DNA from: Glaciihabitans sp.
Lineage (GTDB): Bacteria; Actinomycetota; Actinomycetes; Actinomycetales; Microbacteriaceae
Direction of reading: 5' to 3'
DNA: 46,897 bases
Assembly (NCBI GenBank): GCA_025465535.1
Contig: JAODMY010000017.1
Span: 1-46,897 of the forward strand
Shown here piece after piece: positions 15,761 to 24,040 of this stretch. Position 1 is the stretch's first letter; every line of letters starts with the position of its first letter. The translations under genes and the position numbers were made by a program. The notes beneath the pieces were generated by a model. It saw only the letters and a list, made by a program, of their open reading frames with translations, did no database searches and was not told where the DNA came from.

Positions 15761-17110
15761 CTAGTTGGTCTTCACAGTGAAGCCCTGCTGTTTTCCGTAG
15801 GCAACGACCTGCGCCTGCCACGCCTTCAGCCCCGCCAGAAGGTCTGTCTTGTCGGCGATCGCCTTACCCAGGGTGTTGTTGAAGCTCGAGTACGCGTAAT
15901 CCATGTACGGGAGCCACTGGAAGTTCGGATCCACCGTGCCCGAGATCGTGTTGTAGAGAGCATTGACCGTTTGTCCACCGAAGAAATCCGACTTCTGTCC
16001 GGAGAAAGCGGGAGAGGCAAGAGTCGCCTTGAGCGGTGGGAACAGCGACTGCTTCGTCGCAAGGGTCAACGACGATGTGGAGTCGTGGTTGACGAACTTG
16101 GTGAACTCGGCTGCGGCAATCTTGTTTTTGCTGCTGTTAAGCACGGAGTCAGCGGAACCGCCCCAGAAGCTCGAAGTCTGGGCTCCGGTCGCCGAGTACT
16201 GCGGTAGAGGAGACGCCGTCCAGAGTCCGCTCGTTTTCGCCACGGTCCCCTGCAGGAACACCGGGCCCCACGCTGCGCCGAGCCAGCCCGCGTATTTGCC
16301 GGACGCGAGCCCCTGGTACCAGTCGTTGTCGAAGTCGGGGTCGACGGCGACGAGACCCTTCTGGATCAGCGTGTTCCAGTAGGTCGCAACCTTTTGGTCA
16401 ACGGCGCTGTCGATGTTGACCGTGACCGTCTTCTTTCCGTCGTAACCGAAGGGACGGCCTCCGGCCTGCCACAGCAATCCGACAAACTGGCCGGGGTCAT
16501 TACCCGGCATGTCAGAAATGTACGAGCCCGTCTTGTCTTTGATCGTCTGCGCGGCGGTCGCGTATTCGGCCCAGGTGGCCGGTGGCGTGACGCCGGCCTT
16601 TTTCAGGATGTCGCTGCGGTACAGGTTGCCCATGGGCCCGAAGTCCTGCGGGATGCCGTAGACGGCACCATTCTTGGAGACCTGGCCCCAGATCGACGAC
16701 ACGTAGTCCGCCTTGATCTTGTCTGCGCCGTAGGGCACGAGATTCTGGAGGTCGCTCTGGAACGAGGGAATGTACTGGTACTCGATCTGCGCGACATCCG
16801 GGCCCTGTCCGGCCTTGATGGCGGTACGCAGCTTCGTGTATTCGGGCAAACCCTGGCCAACATTGGAGAGCTTCACCGTGATCTTGGGGTACTTGGCCTC
16901 AAACTGTTTGACCTCGGTGCTGAAGTTTGGCACCCATGACCAAACCGTGATGGTTGTCGGCGTATTCATCGCCTTGGTGATTTCTGCCTGGGTGACGGGA
17001 GTGTCACTCGAGCTGGACGCGCTCGGTGCCGTGCATCCGGTCAGTAGCAAGGTGGAAATCGCTGCAATGGATCCCAGCGTCACTGCTGTTCGTGTTGCTT
17101 TGCTTCGCAT
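15761..17110 (-). CDS. Sugar ABC transporter substrate-binding lipoprotein
   Basis: A 449-residue extracellular solute-binding protein (family 1). The signal peptide is clear: a basic start (MRSKATR), a hydrophobic core and the lipobox LLTGC, with Cys26 as lipid anchor. 'TITVWSWVPNFSTEVKQFEAKYPKI' starts the first lobe. 'YGIPQDFGPMGNLYRSDILKKAGV' is the hinge region typical of oligosaccharide binders. Many aromatic residues (e.g. GPMGNLY, FWGGSADS) suit stacking on sugar rings. AGGAA lies 6 bp before the ATG. Between galactosidase and permease genes, the likely ligand is a galactoside or arabinoside oligosaccharide. Confidence 0.92.
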   Translation of the reverse strand: MRSKATRTAVTLGSIAAISTLLLTGCTAPSASSSSDTPVTQAEITKAMNTPTTITVWSWVPNFSTEVKQFEAKYPKITVKLSNVGQGLPEYTKLRTAIKAGQGPDVAQIEYQYIPSFQSDLQNLVPYGADKIKADYVSSIWGQVSKNGAVYGIPQDFGPMGNLYRSDILKKAGVTPPATWAEYATAAQTIKDKTGSYISDMPGNDPGQFVGLLWQAGGRPFGYDGKKTVTVNIDSAVDQKVATYWNTLIQKGLVAVDPDFDNDWYQGLASGKYAGWLGAAWGPVFLQGTVAKTSGLWTASPLPQYSATGAQTSSFWGGSADSVLNSSKNKIAAAEFTKFVNHDSTSSLTLATKQSLFPPLKATLASPAFSGQKSDFFGGQTVNALYNTISGTVDPNFQWLPYMDYAYSSFNNTLGKAIADKTDLLAGLKAWQAQVVAYGKQQGFTVKTN

Positions 17111-17159
17111 GTCTTCCTATTCCTTTGTTCGGTCCGGGTGTCGGCTGTGACGACCGGAG

Positions 17160-19274
17160 TTATCTCTCGATCAGGATCCGCACGGACCATGGCCCGAGCG
17201 AAAGGGCGGTTCCTGTCAGCGCGTGACCTGTGTCCAGGTCGACGAGCTCGGTCGTTGACGAGGGAAGCGGGAGCGACGACTCGACACTGCTCCAGTTGTG
17301 GATGAACCACACTCGCGACCCGTTCTCGACGACGCCGGAACTGACGATCACCCCGGGGGCATTTGAGCTGTCCCACTCGGACGCGATCGGGGAGGCGACC
17401 ATCCACTCCGCGAGCGCCCTGCCGAATGCCGGGTTGGGAACGGTGCCAACCGTGGTGATCCGACCCTGGCCGGCCGATGCAGTCGTGACCGCCGGGAATC
17501 GTCCGAGCTCCGGATGCTCGTATCGCGCGATCACCTCCGCGCCGTCGACGATCAGTCCGTCGGCCCAGGCGGTGGCCGCGGCGGCAGCGGGCCACTCAAC
17601 GTCGCCGGCCCCAACGACCGGAAGACTGCCGTGCAGGTTCGAGAACTCTTCGTACCAAACCTGTGCCGCGTCGGAGAGTCCTGCCGGCGCGACGGCGAGG
17701 CGAGCCCGCCCCTCGACGTCGGCGTATCCCGTGCGGGGCCCGAGAACGAGGTGGCCGCCGGCTTCGGCGTAGGCGCGCAGGGCGTCGAGTTCGGAGTCGG
17801 TCGAGATGTAGAAGCCGGGCACCACGAGGACGGGCAGCGTGCGCGCGAGTTCGCCTGCATCGAGAGCGACGAATTGATCGACATGCAGGACGCGGGCCTG
17901 GCGGCCCGACTCGATGACTCCCCGGTAGAAGCTGTCGAAGATGCGATCGTACGAACTCGGGTCCCCCGCGCCATCCGGTGTCGTCAGAGGCGGAAAGAAC
18001 TGAAACGCGAACCTGCTGTCGGTCGAAAAGAGAAAGCCGATATCGGCATCCGGCGTGTAGCCCTCGATCACAGGGCCGAGCTTCTTGAGCGTCGCTCCGA
18101 GCGCCGCGACCTCTCGGTAGATTCGACCCGGCTTCTGGCTGTGCGGCAGGACGCCACCCCAGTAGGTCTCTGTGCCGAAGTGCAGGGTGTGCCAGTGCCA
18201 GTACTCGATCATCGCGGCGCCACGGGAGATCAGGGCGAGTGCGGCCTGGGCGAGCTGCCCGGGATAGGGCGGGTAGTTGATCGACGGGCCACCGATCGAT
18301 GCGGCGTCGGTTTCCGTAACCAGGAAGCGCTCCTGTTTTGTCGAATAGAGCCGGTCTGCCTGCTTGATGAGGCCCCACACGCCCGTGCTTGTGAAGTGCG
18401 CGACGGACGGCGCCTCCTTCGTCGCGTCGAGGCCGTCCTGCATCGCGTAGTAGGGGTTGCCGGCGGTGACGTCGAGATCGGCCGCGAGCTTCAGGTCGTT
18501 CAACGCCGGCCGGCCATACGCGATACAAGTGGTCACGAACTGGTCAGCGCTGGCGTACTGCCGCACGATGTCGGCCTGCCACGCGATGTACTCGGTCGTG
18601 ACATCCGCCTGGTAACGCCGCCAGGCCAGGTCGTACTGCGGTTGCCAATTGCCGTCCGGCACCCACAGCTCGTTCCACTCGGCGATGCGGTGGGACCAGT
18701 AAACGAGACCCCACTCTTCGTTGAGGCGCTCGGGCGTTCCATACTTCTGACGCAGTCGGTTGACGAATTCCGCGAAGGTACCCGCGTTGTGCAGGAGCAG
18801 CAGGCCGGGCTCGTTGTCCACCTGGAATCCGATGATGGCCGGGTGGTCGGCGTAGCGCTGCGTGATCTTGCGGATGACCCGCTCGGCATAGTGACGGAAA
18901 ACGGGACTCGAGTAGTCGGCCTCCTGGCGGCCACCCCACGGCATCGGCTTGCCCGATTCGGTCTCCCCCGCGAGCTCCGGATGCTTCTTCTGGAGCCACG
19001 GCGGAATCGCGTACGTCGGGGTGCCAAGGATGACGGAGATTCCGCGCTTGTGCGCGCCGTCGAGAACCGGCTGGAGCCAGTCCAGATCGAAGTCCCCGTC
19101 CCGGGGCTCCCAGGTGGACCAGACCGACTCGCCCACCCTGATCACGGTGAAGCCGGCCTCTTGCATCAGATCGAGGTCTTCGTCGAGGCGATCCGTCGTC
19201 TGGTATTCGGTGTAGTAGGCGGCACCGAAGAGGATGCCAGAGATGCGGGATTCTTCAGGACGGAACCGTGCCAT
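17160..19274 (-). CDS. Beta-galactosidase, glycoside hydrolase family 42
   Basis: A 704-residue GH42 enzyme that releases terminal beta-D-galactose; some members also take alpha-L-arabinopyranosides. The (beta/alpha)8 barrel has the acid/base Glu155 after Asn154 in 'QVDNEPG' and the nucleophile Glu321 in 'FLVTETDAAS'. Middle and C-terminal parts match the trimerisation domain (from about 'PDADIGFLFSTDSRFAF') and a small beta domain. It lacks a signal peptide, so it acts in the cytoplasm on imported oligosaccharides. It is the first gene after the LacI-controlled promoter and precedes the binding protein gene by 49 bp. Confidence 0.93.
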   Translation of the reverse strand: MARFRPEESRISGILFGAAYYTEYQTTDRLDEDLDLMQEAGFTVIRVGESVWSTWEPRDGDFDLDWLQPVLDGAHKRGISVILGTPTYAIPPWLQKKHPELAGETESGKPMPWGGRQEADYSSPVFRHYAERVIRKITQRYADHPAIIGFQVDNEPGLLLLHNAGTFAEFVNRLRQKYGTPERLNEEWGLVYWSHRIAEWNELWVPDGNWQPQYDLAWRRYQADVTTEYIAWQADIVRQYASADQFVTTCIAYGRPALNDLKLAADLDVTAGNPYYAMQDGLDATKEAPSVAHFTSTGVWGLIKQADRLYSTKQERFLVTETDAASIGGPSINYPPYPGQLAQAALALISRGAAMIEYWHWHTLHFGTETYWGGVLPHSQKPGRIYREVAALGATLKKLGPVIEGYTPDADIGFLFSTDSRFAFQFFPPLTTPDGAGDPSSYDRIFDSFYRGVIESGRQARVLHVDQFVALDAGELARTLPVLVVPGFYISTDSELDALRAYAEAGGHLVLGPRTGYADVEGRARLAVAPAGLSDAAQVWYEEFSNLHGSLPVVGAGDVEWPAAAAATAWADGLIVDGAEVIARYEHPELGRFPAVTTASAGQGRITTVGTVPNPAFGRALAEWMVASPIASEWDSSNAPGVIVSSGVVENGSRVWFIHNWSSVESSLPLPSSTTELVDLDTGHALTGTALSLGPWSVRILIER

Positions 19275-19344
19275 ATTTCAAAACCTCATTGTTTTATCGA
19301 ATCGCCTACGGCACCACGGTCGCCCCAGCGCCCGCAGTGGTGAG

Positions 19345-19363
19345 AAAATTTCCGAAAACATCG
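19345..19363 (-). promoter_or_regulatory. Second, imperfect LacI-type operator
   Basis: AAAATTTCCGAAAACATC resembles the perfect operator at 19376-19397 and has the same central CG. The two centres are 33 bp apart, about three helical turns, so two LacI dimers could bind the same face of the DNA. Confidence 0.5.
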
Positions 19364-19375
19364 TGGTTCGACGGT

Positions 19376-19397
19376 AAAATGTTTTCGAAAACATTTT
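19376..19397 (-). promoter_or_regulatory. LacI-family operator (22-bp perfect palindrome)
   Basis: The half-site AAAATGTTTTC (19376-19386) is followed directly by its reverse complement (19387-19397), with the CG centre typical of LacI/GalR operators. It lies just downstream of the predicted transcription start of the galactosidase operon and 70 bp after the end of the lacI-type gene, so bound repressor would block initiation or early elongation. Confidence 0.85.
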
Positions 19398-19409
19398 GTG
19401 CTGCATCCG

Positions 19410-19438
19410 AATATACGACCGTTCCGGTCGAGCGCCAA
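19410..19438 (-). promoter_or_regulatory. Promoter of the galactosidase operon
   Basis: Read leftwards, TTGGCG (19438-19433) is the -35 and TATATT (19415-19410) the -10, with a 17-bp spacer (4/6 and 5/6 matches to consensus). Transcription would start near 19403, just ahead of the operator palindrome, leaving a leader of about 130 nt before the GH42 start codon. Confidence 0.7.
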
Positions 19439-19466
19439 CAAAAACTTTTTGGACGTTACCGATTCG

Positions 19467-20522
19467 TCATGACCGCGGCGTTGCCGGCGGTGGACCGGAT
19501 GAGGCGCGAACGACCAGGGAAACCGCGGTGGTGTTTGAGTCGAGCGCTTCGGTGGCAGCACCGAACATGCCAAGCAACGACTGCACGGCTCGACGCCCGA
19601 TCTTTTCGTAGTCCTGTCGAATCGTTGTCAGGGGAGGAATAAAGAATTCAGCTTCGGGAATATCATCGAACCCCACGACACTCACGTCAGCCGGGACGCG
19701 AACACCCCGTTCGGAAAGCGATCGCAGCACACCCAATGCGAGCTGGTCGTTGTCGGCGACGATCGCCGTGATCCCTGGATCGAGGTCGAATGCCTGCATC
19801 GCCCGAAAACCCTCCGCGGCCGACCAGCTGGTGCCAACCAACTCCTCCGCGACCAGCTTGTGGCTCTGCATGCAACTCCGGTACGCCCAGCCTCGATTCC
19901 GCGCGACCACCCACTGCAGCGGCCCGGTGAGGTGCAGGATGCGACGATGTCCGAGGGAGACCAGATGCTCGACGATCATCCGAGTGCCGGTCGCGGATGA
20001 GCCCTCGATCCCGCTCTCGTTCTCGAACTCCTCCGGCTCATTGTCCAGAAACAGCGGGACCGAGAATTGCGTCTGCTCAAGGACTCTCCGGAGTTGGTCC
20101 GTCGGCGCGTTCGCCAGGATCCCTGCGAAGTCGTTCTGATCGAGCAGATCGATGGCGGCGGCGAACTCATCCTCTTTGAACGGGTCGAGACTCACGATGT
20201 CGAGCACATAGCCGGCATCGCGCGCGGCCTGGCTTTCCGCCTGGACGATCTTGTTCGGTCCGACCTCGTAGAGGTCGTAGGCGAGTGCACCGAGTCGATG
20301 TGACGTACTCGCCTTGAGCGACCGCGCCGTCATGTTCGGTCGGTAGTTGAGTTCGCTCAACGCCCGTTCAACGCGCATCCGAGTCTCCGGACGGATGCCA
20401 GCGAACCCACTCAGGAATCGCGAGACCGTCTGGTGCGAGACCTCCGCGGCACGCGCTACGTCGTAAATCGTCGCGCGCTTGATGGTGGCAGGCGCCCGCC
20501 AAGCTTTCGGCGACTCATCCAC
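19467..20522 (-). CDS. LacI-family transcriptional regulator
   Basis: A 351-residue repressor. The N-terminal helix-turn-helix spans about 18-39 (TIYDVARAAEVSHQTVSRFLSG), followed by the hinge helix 'YRPNMTARSLKAS'. The periplasmic-binding-protein-like effector domain ends with 'DVSVVGFDDIPEAEFFIPPLTTIRQD'. It starts at GTG with GAGGAGG 4 bp upstream. It lies directly upstream of the galactosidase gene on the same strand, and its presumed operators are at 19345-19397. The inducer is probably the imported sugar or a cleavage product. Confidence 0.93.
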   Translation of the reverse strand: MDESPKAWRAPATIKRATIYDVARAAEVSHQTVSRFLSGFAGIRPETRMRVERALSELNYRPNMTARSLKASTSHRLGALAYDLYEVGPNKIVQAESQAARDAGYVLDIVSLDPFKEDEFAAAIDLLDQNDFAGILANAPTDQLRRVLEQTQFSVPLFLDNEPEEFENESGIEGSSATGTRMIVEHLVSLGHRRILHLTGPLQWVVARNRGWAYRSCMQSHKLVAEELVGTSWSAAEGFRAMQAFDLDPGITAIVADNDQLALGVLRSLSERGVRVPADVSVVGFDDIPEAEFFIPPLTTIRQDYEKIGRRAVQSLLGMFGAATEALDSNTTAVSLVVRASSGPPPATPRS

Positions 20523-20564
20523 CGATCCTCCTCAGACGGGTCCGACAATACTCCTTGGCATCTA

Positions 20565-20999
20565 TCAGGCGATGGCGAAATCGAACACCTGGACGCCGGC
20601 GAGCAACGGACCGGCAAACGCCTTGAATGCGGCGTGCTCGTGGTCGAAGTGCGCGGGATCCGCGACGATCGGTTCGCCGACATAGAAATTCCGGTCACCC
20701 TGGGAGGCGAAGGTGACGACGAAGCCGACCTCGTATCCGTCCGGCGCGACCTCGCCGCTGATCTGGTCACCGCTCTCGATCGAAACGATGTATCGCTCGC
20801 CGGCCCGTTCGGTGGCGGCGAGCGCGTGAAACCTGCGTGACAGTTCGCTCCGGTCGGCCTCGGATGCGGTGTCGGCAAACTTGAACAGCACGATGTGCCG
20901 GACCGTGCCGCTGCGATAGTCGCGAGCGGTGAATTGTTCTGTGCCGACCTCCGCAAGTTCGGTCGCGAGGAGTGCTGCGGGATTCGTCATGCTTGTCAT
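20565..20999 (-). CDS. Dabb-family (stress-responsive alpha/beta barrel) protein
   Basis: A 144-residue protein whose residues from about 33 on form a ferredoxin-like alpha/beta barrel of the Dabb family: 'VRHIVLFKFADTASEADRSELSRRFHAL', then 'YEVGFVVTFASQGDRNFYVGEPIVADPAHFDHEHAAFKAF'. Such proteins dimerise; many are of unknown function, and some occur in sugar-catabolic loci. The first 30 residues are outside the domain. Two starts are possible (ATG 20999 or 20990), the second with GAAAG at a better distance. It sits between the dehydratase and the lacI-type gene on the same strand, suggesting a role with the sugar pathway. Confidence 0.8.
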   Translation of the reverse strand: MTSMTNPAALLATELAEVGTEQFTARDYRSGTVRHIVLFKFADTASEADRSELSRRFHALAATERAGERYIVSIESGDQISGEVAPDGYEVGFVVTFASQGDRNFYVGEPIVADPAHFDHEHAAFKAFAGPLLAGVQVFDFAIA

Positions 21000-21118
21000 C
21001 TTTCGTGGTGCTCGGTCGAAGCGCTCGACGACTCTACTCTCGGAGCCTCGCGGTGGGGTCCCTCCATCGGGCGGGCGGCGGGGGCCCCGCCGAGACCACC
21101 CGTGACAACAGCCCGCTT

Positions 21119-22852
21119 TCAGTGCGACTCACGCGACACCGCGTCGCCGCTCGAGCCGACCAGGAAGTCCAGGTCCGCGCCGGTGTCGGCCTGCATCACG
21201 TGGTCGACATAGAGCCTGGTCCAGCCTCGCGTCGGCGCCGCGTAGGCCGCCACGCTTGTGGCGCTCTCAACTCGTGCCGCAAGTTCCTCCGGGCTGACGT
21301 CGACATTCAGCGACCTCGACTCCACGTCGAGGGTCACGATGTCGCCTGTCCGGATGTACGCCAGCGGTCCGCCGGCGGCCGCCTCGGGAGCGACGTGCAG
21401 GATGACGGTGCCGTACGCCGTCCCACTCATCCGGGCGTCACTGATTCGCACCATGTCGCGTACCCCCTGCTCGAGGAGTTTGCGCGGGAGTGGCATGTTC
21501 CCGACCTCGGGCATGCCGGGGTAGCCGCGCGGTCCGCATCCGCGGAGCACGAGCACGGAGTCTTTGGTCACGTCGAGGTCAGGGTCATCGAGCCGGTCGC
21601 GCATGTCCTCGATGCTGTCGAAGACGACCGCGGGACCCGTGTGGCTCAACAGCTCGGCGGTCGCAGCGGCCGGCTTGATGATTGCGCCACTGGGCGCGAG
21701 GTTTCCGCGGAGTACCGCGATGCCCGCATCCGGAAGCAGCGGAGCCTCCCGCGGATAGATGACTGTTGGGTCAAACACCGGCTGGTCGTCGAGGTAGTGC
21801 ACGAGGGGAACGCCGGTAACCGTGATGGGCTCCGGCCGGAGGAAATCCTTCACCTCGGCGAGCGCCGCGAGGACTCCCCCGGCACGGAATAGATCATCCA
21901 TCAGGAACTCGCCGGATGGCTGCAGATTGACCAGCAGCGGGACATCCTTGCCCGCGGCATCGAAGTCGTCGAGGGTCAGCTCGATCCCGAGTCGACCCGC
22001 GATGGCCAGCAGGTGGACGACCGAGTTGGTCGAACCTCCGACGGCGGCAACCGCGACGATCGCGTTCAGGAACGACTCCCGCGTCATGATGTCGCTCGGC
22101 CTGCGGTCCTCCCTGATCATGTTCACGATCAGGCGGCCGGTCTCGTGCGACATGGCCTGCAGCCGCGCGTCCGGTGCCGGCGTTCCCGCGAAGCCGGGGA
22201 TCGTCATCCCGAGCGCCTCGGCGACGACCGCCATCGTCGATGCCGTCCCCATCGTGTTGCAATGGCCCTTGCTACGGATCATGGACGACTCGGACTTCAG
22301 GAACTCGCCGTTCGTGATCTGGCCGCCGCGAACCTCTTCGCTCAGTCGCCAGACATCCGTTCCGCAGCCCAGCGCTTCACCGCGAAAATGACCGGTCAGC
22401 ATCGGCCCGCCGGGGACCACGATGGCCGGGATGTTGACGGATGCCGCGGCCATCAGCAGGGCAGGAATCGTCTTGTCACACCCGCCAAGCAGCACGACGC
22501 CGTCGATCGGGTTCGCCCGCAGCATCTCCTCGATGGCCATCGCGGCCATGTTGCGCCAGAGCATGGCGGTCGGCTTCAGGACGGTCTCGCCAAGGGAGAC
22601 GACGGGCAGGTTATAGGGAACGCCGCCCGCCTCCCAGATGCCTTTCTGCACACTCGCCGAGACCTCGTCGAGGTGCATGTTGCACGGTGTCAGATCGGAT
22701 GCGGTGTTCGCGATCGCGATCTGGGGCTTCGTGCCGTCCAGCGCGTTTTCGGGGAGCCCCCGTCGCATCCACGCTCGGTGAATATAGGCGTTGCGATCCT
22801 GGCCGACGTACCATTGCGCGCTTCGAAGATCATCCACGGTGCTTCCTTGCAT
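21119..22852 (-). CDS. Dehydratase of the IlvD/Edd family, probably aldonate dehydratase
   Basis: This 577-residue iron-sulfur enzyme should remove water from a sugar acid to give a 2-keto-3-deoxy acid. The three cluster cysteines typical of the family are Cys57 (LTPCNMHL), Cys125 (LLGGCDKTIPA) and Cys198 (KGHCNTMGTAS). The context and the 'PCNMHLDEVSASVQKGIWEAGGVPYNLPVVSLGE' start resemble L-arabonate/D-xylonate/D-galactonate dehydratases more than IlvD of branched-chain synthesis. ATG 22852 lacks a good site; GTG 22837 has AAGGAAG about 5 bp upstream and may be the true start. It is divergent from a zinc dehydrogenase that could make its aldonate substrate. Confidence 0.85.
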   Translation of the reverse strand: MQGSTVDDLRSAQWYVGQDRNAYIHRAWMRRGLPENALDGTKPQIAIANTASDLTPCNMHLDEVSASVQKGIWEAGGVPYNLPVVSLGETVLKPTAMLWRNMAAMAIEEMLRANPIDGVVLLGGCDKTIPALLMAAASVNIPAIVVPGGPMLTGHFRGEALGCGTDVWRLSEEVRGGQITNGEFLKSESSMIRSKGHCNTMGTASTMAVVAEALGMTIPGFAGTPAPDARLQAMSHETGRLIVNMIREDRRPSDIMTRESFLNAIVAVAAVGGSTNSVVHLLAIAGRLGIELTLDDFDAAGKDVPLLVNLQPSGEFLMDDLFRAGGVLAALAEVKDFLRPEPITVTGVPLVHYLDDQPVFDPTVIYPREAPLLPDAGIAVLRGNLAPSGAIIKPAAATAELLSHTGPAVVFDSIEDMRDRLDDPDLDVTKDSVLVLRGCGPRGYPGMPEVGNMPLPRKLLEQGVRDMVRISDARMSGTAYGTVILHVAPEAAAGGPLAYIRTGDIVTLDVESRSLNVDVSPEELAARVESATSVAAYAAPTRGWTRLYVDHVMQADTGADLDFLVGSSGDAVSRESH

Positions 22853-22917
22853 TCCGTCAATTAGTGCGGCGTATTACGCTTCCAAATAATGGCACACGTG
22901 TTGATCGTCCTGGGCTG

Positions 22918-23937
22918 ATGCGCGCGTTCGTGGTCACCGCCCCGCGGCGGGGCGAGGTGCGGGATGTCGACGACCTCGTTCCCTCGGCCGGAGAGTTGCT
23001 GCTCGAGGTCGAGCGGGTCGGAATCTGTGGAACCGACATCGAGCTGTACACCGGCGAGATGGCCTACTTCGCCCAGGGGAAGACGCACTTCCCACTGCGA
23101 CTCGGCCACGAATGGGTCGGTCGGGTCACCGCGGTTGGCCCGGACACGGACGAGTCGTGGATCGGAAAGCGGATCACCGGCGACACAATGCTGGGCTGCG
23201 GCGTCTGCCGGTTCTGCCGCGCAGGCCGGCACTACCTCTGCCCGTTCCGCGAAGAGGTCGGGATCACGGATGGCTGGCCGGGCGCCCTCGCCGAGCAACT
23301 GCTTATCCCTGCACGATTCGCGCACGTCATCCCCGACCGGGTGAGCGTGACGAGCGGAGCCATGGTCGAGCCCGGTGGCAACTCCCTTCGAGCGGCCGAG
23401 GCGACTTTGGCTGGACCGAATAGTCGAGTGCTCATCCTCGGCTCGGGGACGATCGGACTCCTCGCCGCGCAGTTCGTGCTCGCCAGGGGCGCAGAGGTCC
23501 ACCTCGCTGGCAAGCGTGCGGGATCCCTGCGGCTCGGTCGGGAGCTGGGCGTCCAGTTCGCCCATGACCTCGACGAGATCGCCGCATCCGACGAACGCTT
23601 CGACGCCGTGATCGACGCGACAAGCCTGGCCGGCAGCCCGGCCCTCGCGGCACGACTCGTGGATCCCGGCGGCCGCATCGTCCTCATCGGGCTCTCCGGA
23701 AAGCCAAGCCTGATCGACTCTCGCGACCTCGTACTGAACGACGTGACAGCCATCGGCATCCTGTCTGCCTCGCCCGGTCTCCGCGGCGCAATCGACCTGT
23801 TCGCCTCGGGAGCCGTCGATCCCGACGCGATCGTGAGCGAGGTTATCGGTCTCGACGAGGTGGGCAGCCGCCTCGACGGCAACCGTGGCCCGAACGCCGG
23901 GCCCGGCCCAAAGGTTCACGTCGATCCTCGACTCTGA
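22918..23937 (+). CDS. Zinc-dependent alcohol/sugar dehydrogenase (MDR family)
   Basis: A 339-residue medium-chain dehydrogenase. Catalytic zinc ligands are Cys37 (GICGTD) and His64-Glu65 (GHEW). The structural zinc lobe has Cys94, 97, 100 and 108 (GCGVCRFCRAGRHYLC). The NAD-binding motif is 'VLILGSGTIGLLAAQF', and 'MVEPGGNSLRAAE' is the usual EP motif. The likely substrates are sugars or polyols, in line with the divergent aldonate dehydratase. ATG 22918 begins the conserved fold; the frame is open far upstream, but that part lies antisense to the dehydratase. No strong ribosome site is seen, and an AAATAAT box at 22884-22890 could give a short leader. Confidence 0.88.
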   Translation: MRAFVVTAPRRGEVRDVDDLVPSAGELLLEVERVGICGTDIELYTGEMAYFAQGKTHFPLRLGHEWVGRVTAVGPDTDESWIGKRITGDTMLGCGVCRFCRAGRHYLCPFREEVGITDGWPGALAEQLLIPARFAHVIPDRVSVTSGAMVEPGGNSLRAAEATLAGPNSRVLILGSGTIGLLAAQFVLARGAEVHLAGKRAGSLRLGRELGVQFAHDLDEIAASDERFDAVIDATSLAGSPALAARLVDPGGRIVLIGLSGKPSLIDSRDLVLNDVTAIGILSASPGLRGAIDLFASGAVDPDAIVSEVIGLDEVGSRLDGNRGPNAGPGPKVHVDPRL

Positions 23938-24040
23938 AGCGTCCCGGGCGATCGGCTTGCCAAGAAATGAGTGACGAGAGCGGGTGCTGCCGCGTACCAT
24001 GAGCACACGCCGCGGCGATCGCGACAGTGCGGGGGTGCAC

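Noticed and set aside
17514-19343. 609-codon plus-strand frame antisense to the GH42 gene
   Set aside because: Long antisense frames are common in high-GC DNA because codon third-position bias removes stops. The translation shows no recognisable protein, while the opposite strand encodes a clear GH42 enzyme.
22441-22917. N-terminal extension of the zinc dehydrogenase
   Set aside because: The extra 159 codons lie antisense to the dehydratase gene and do not look like protein. The conserved MDR fold begins at ATG 22918.
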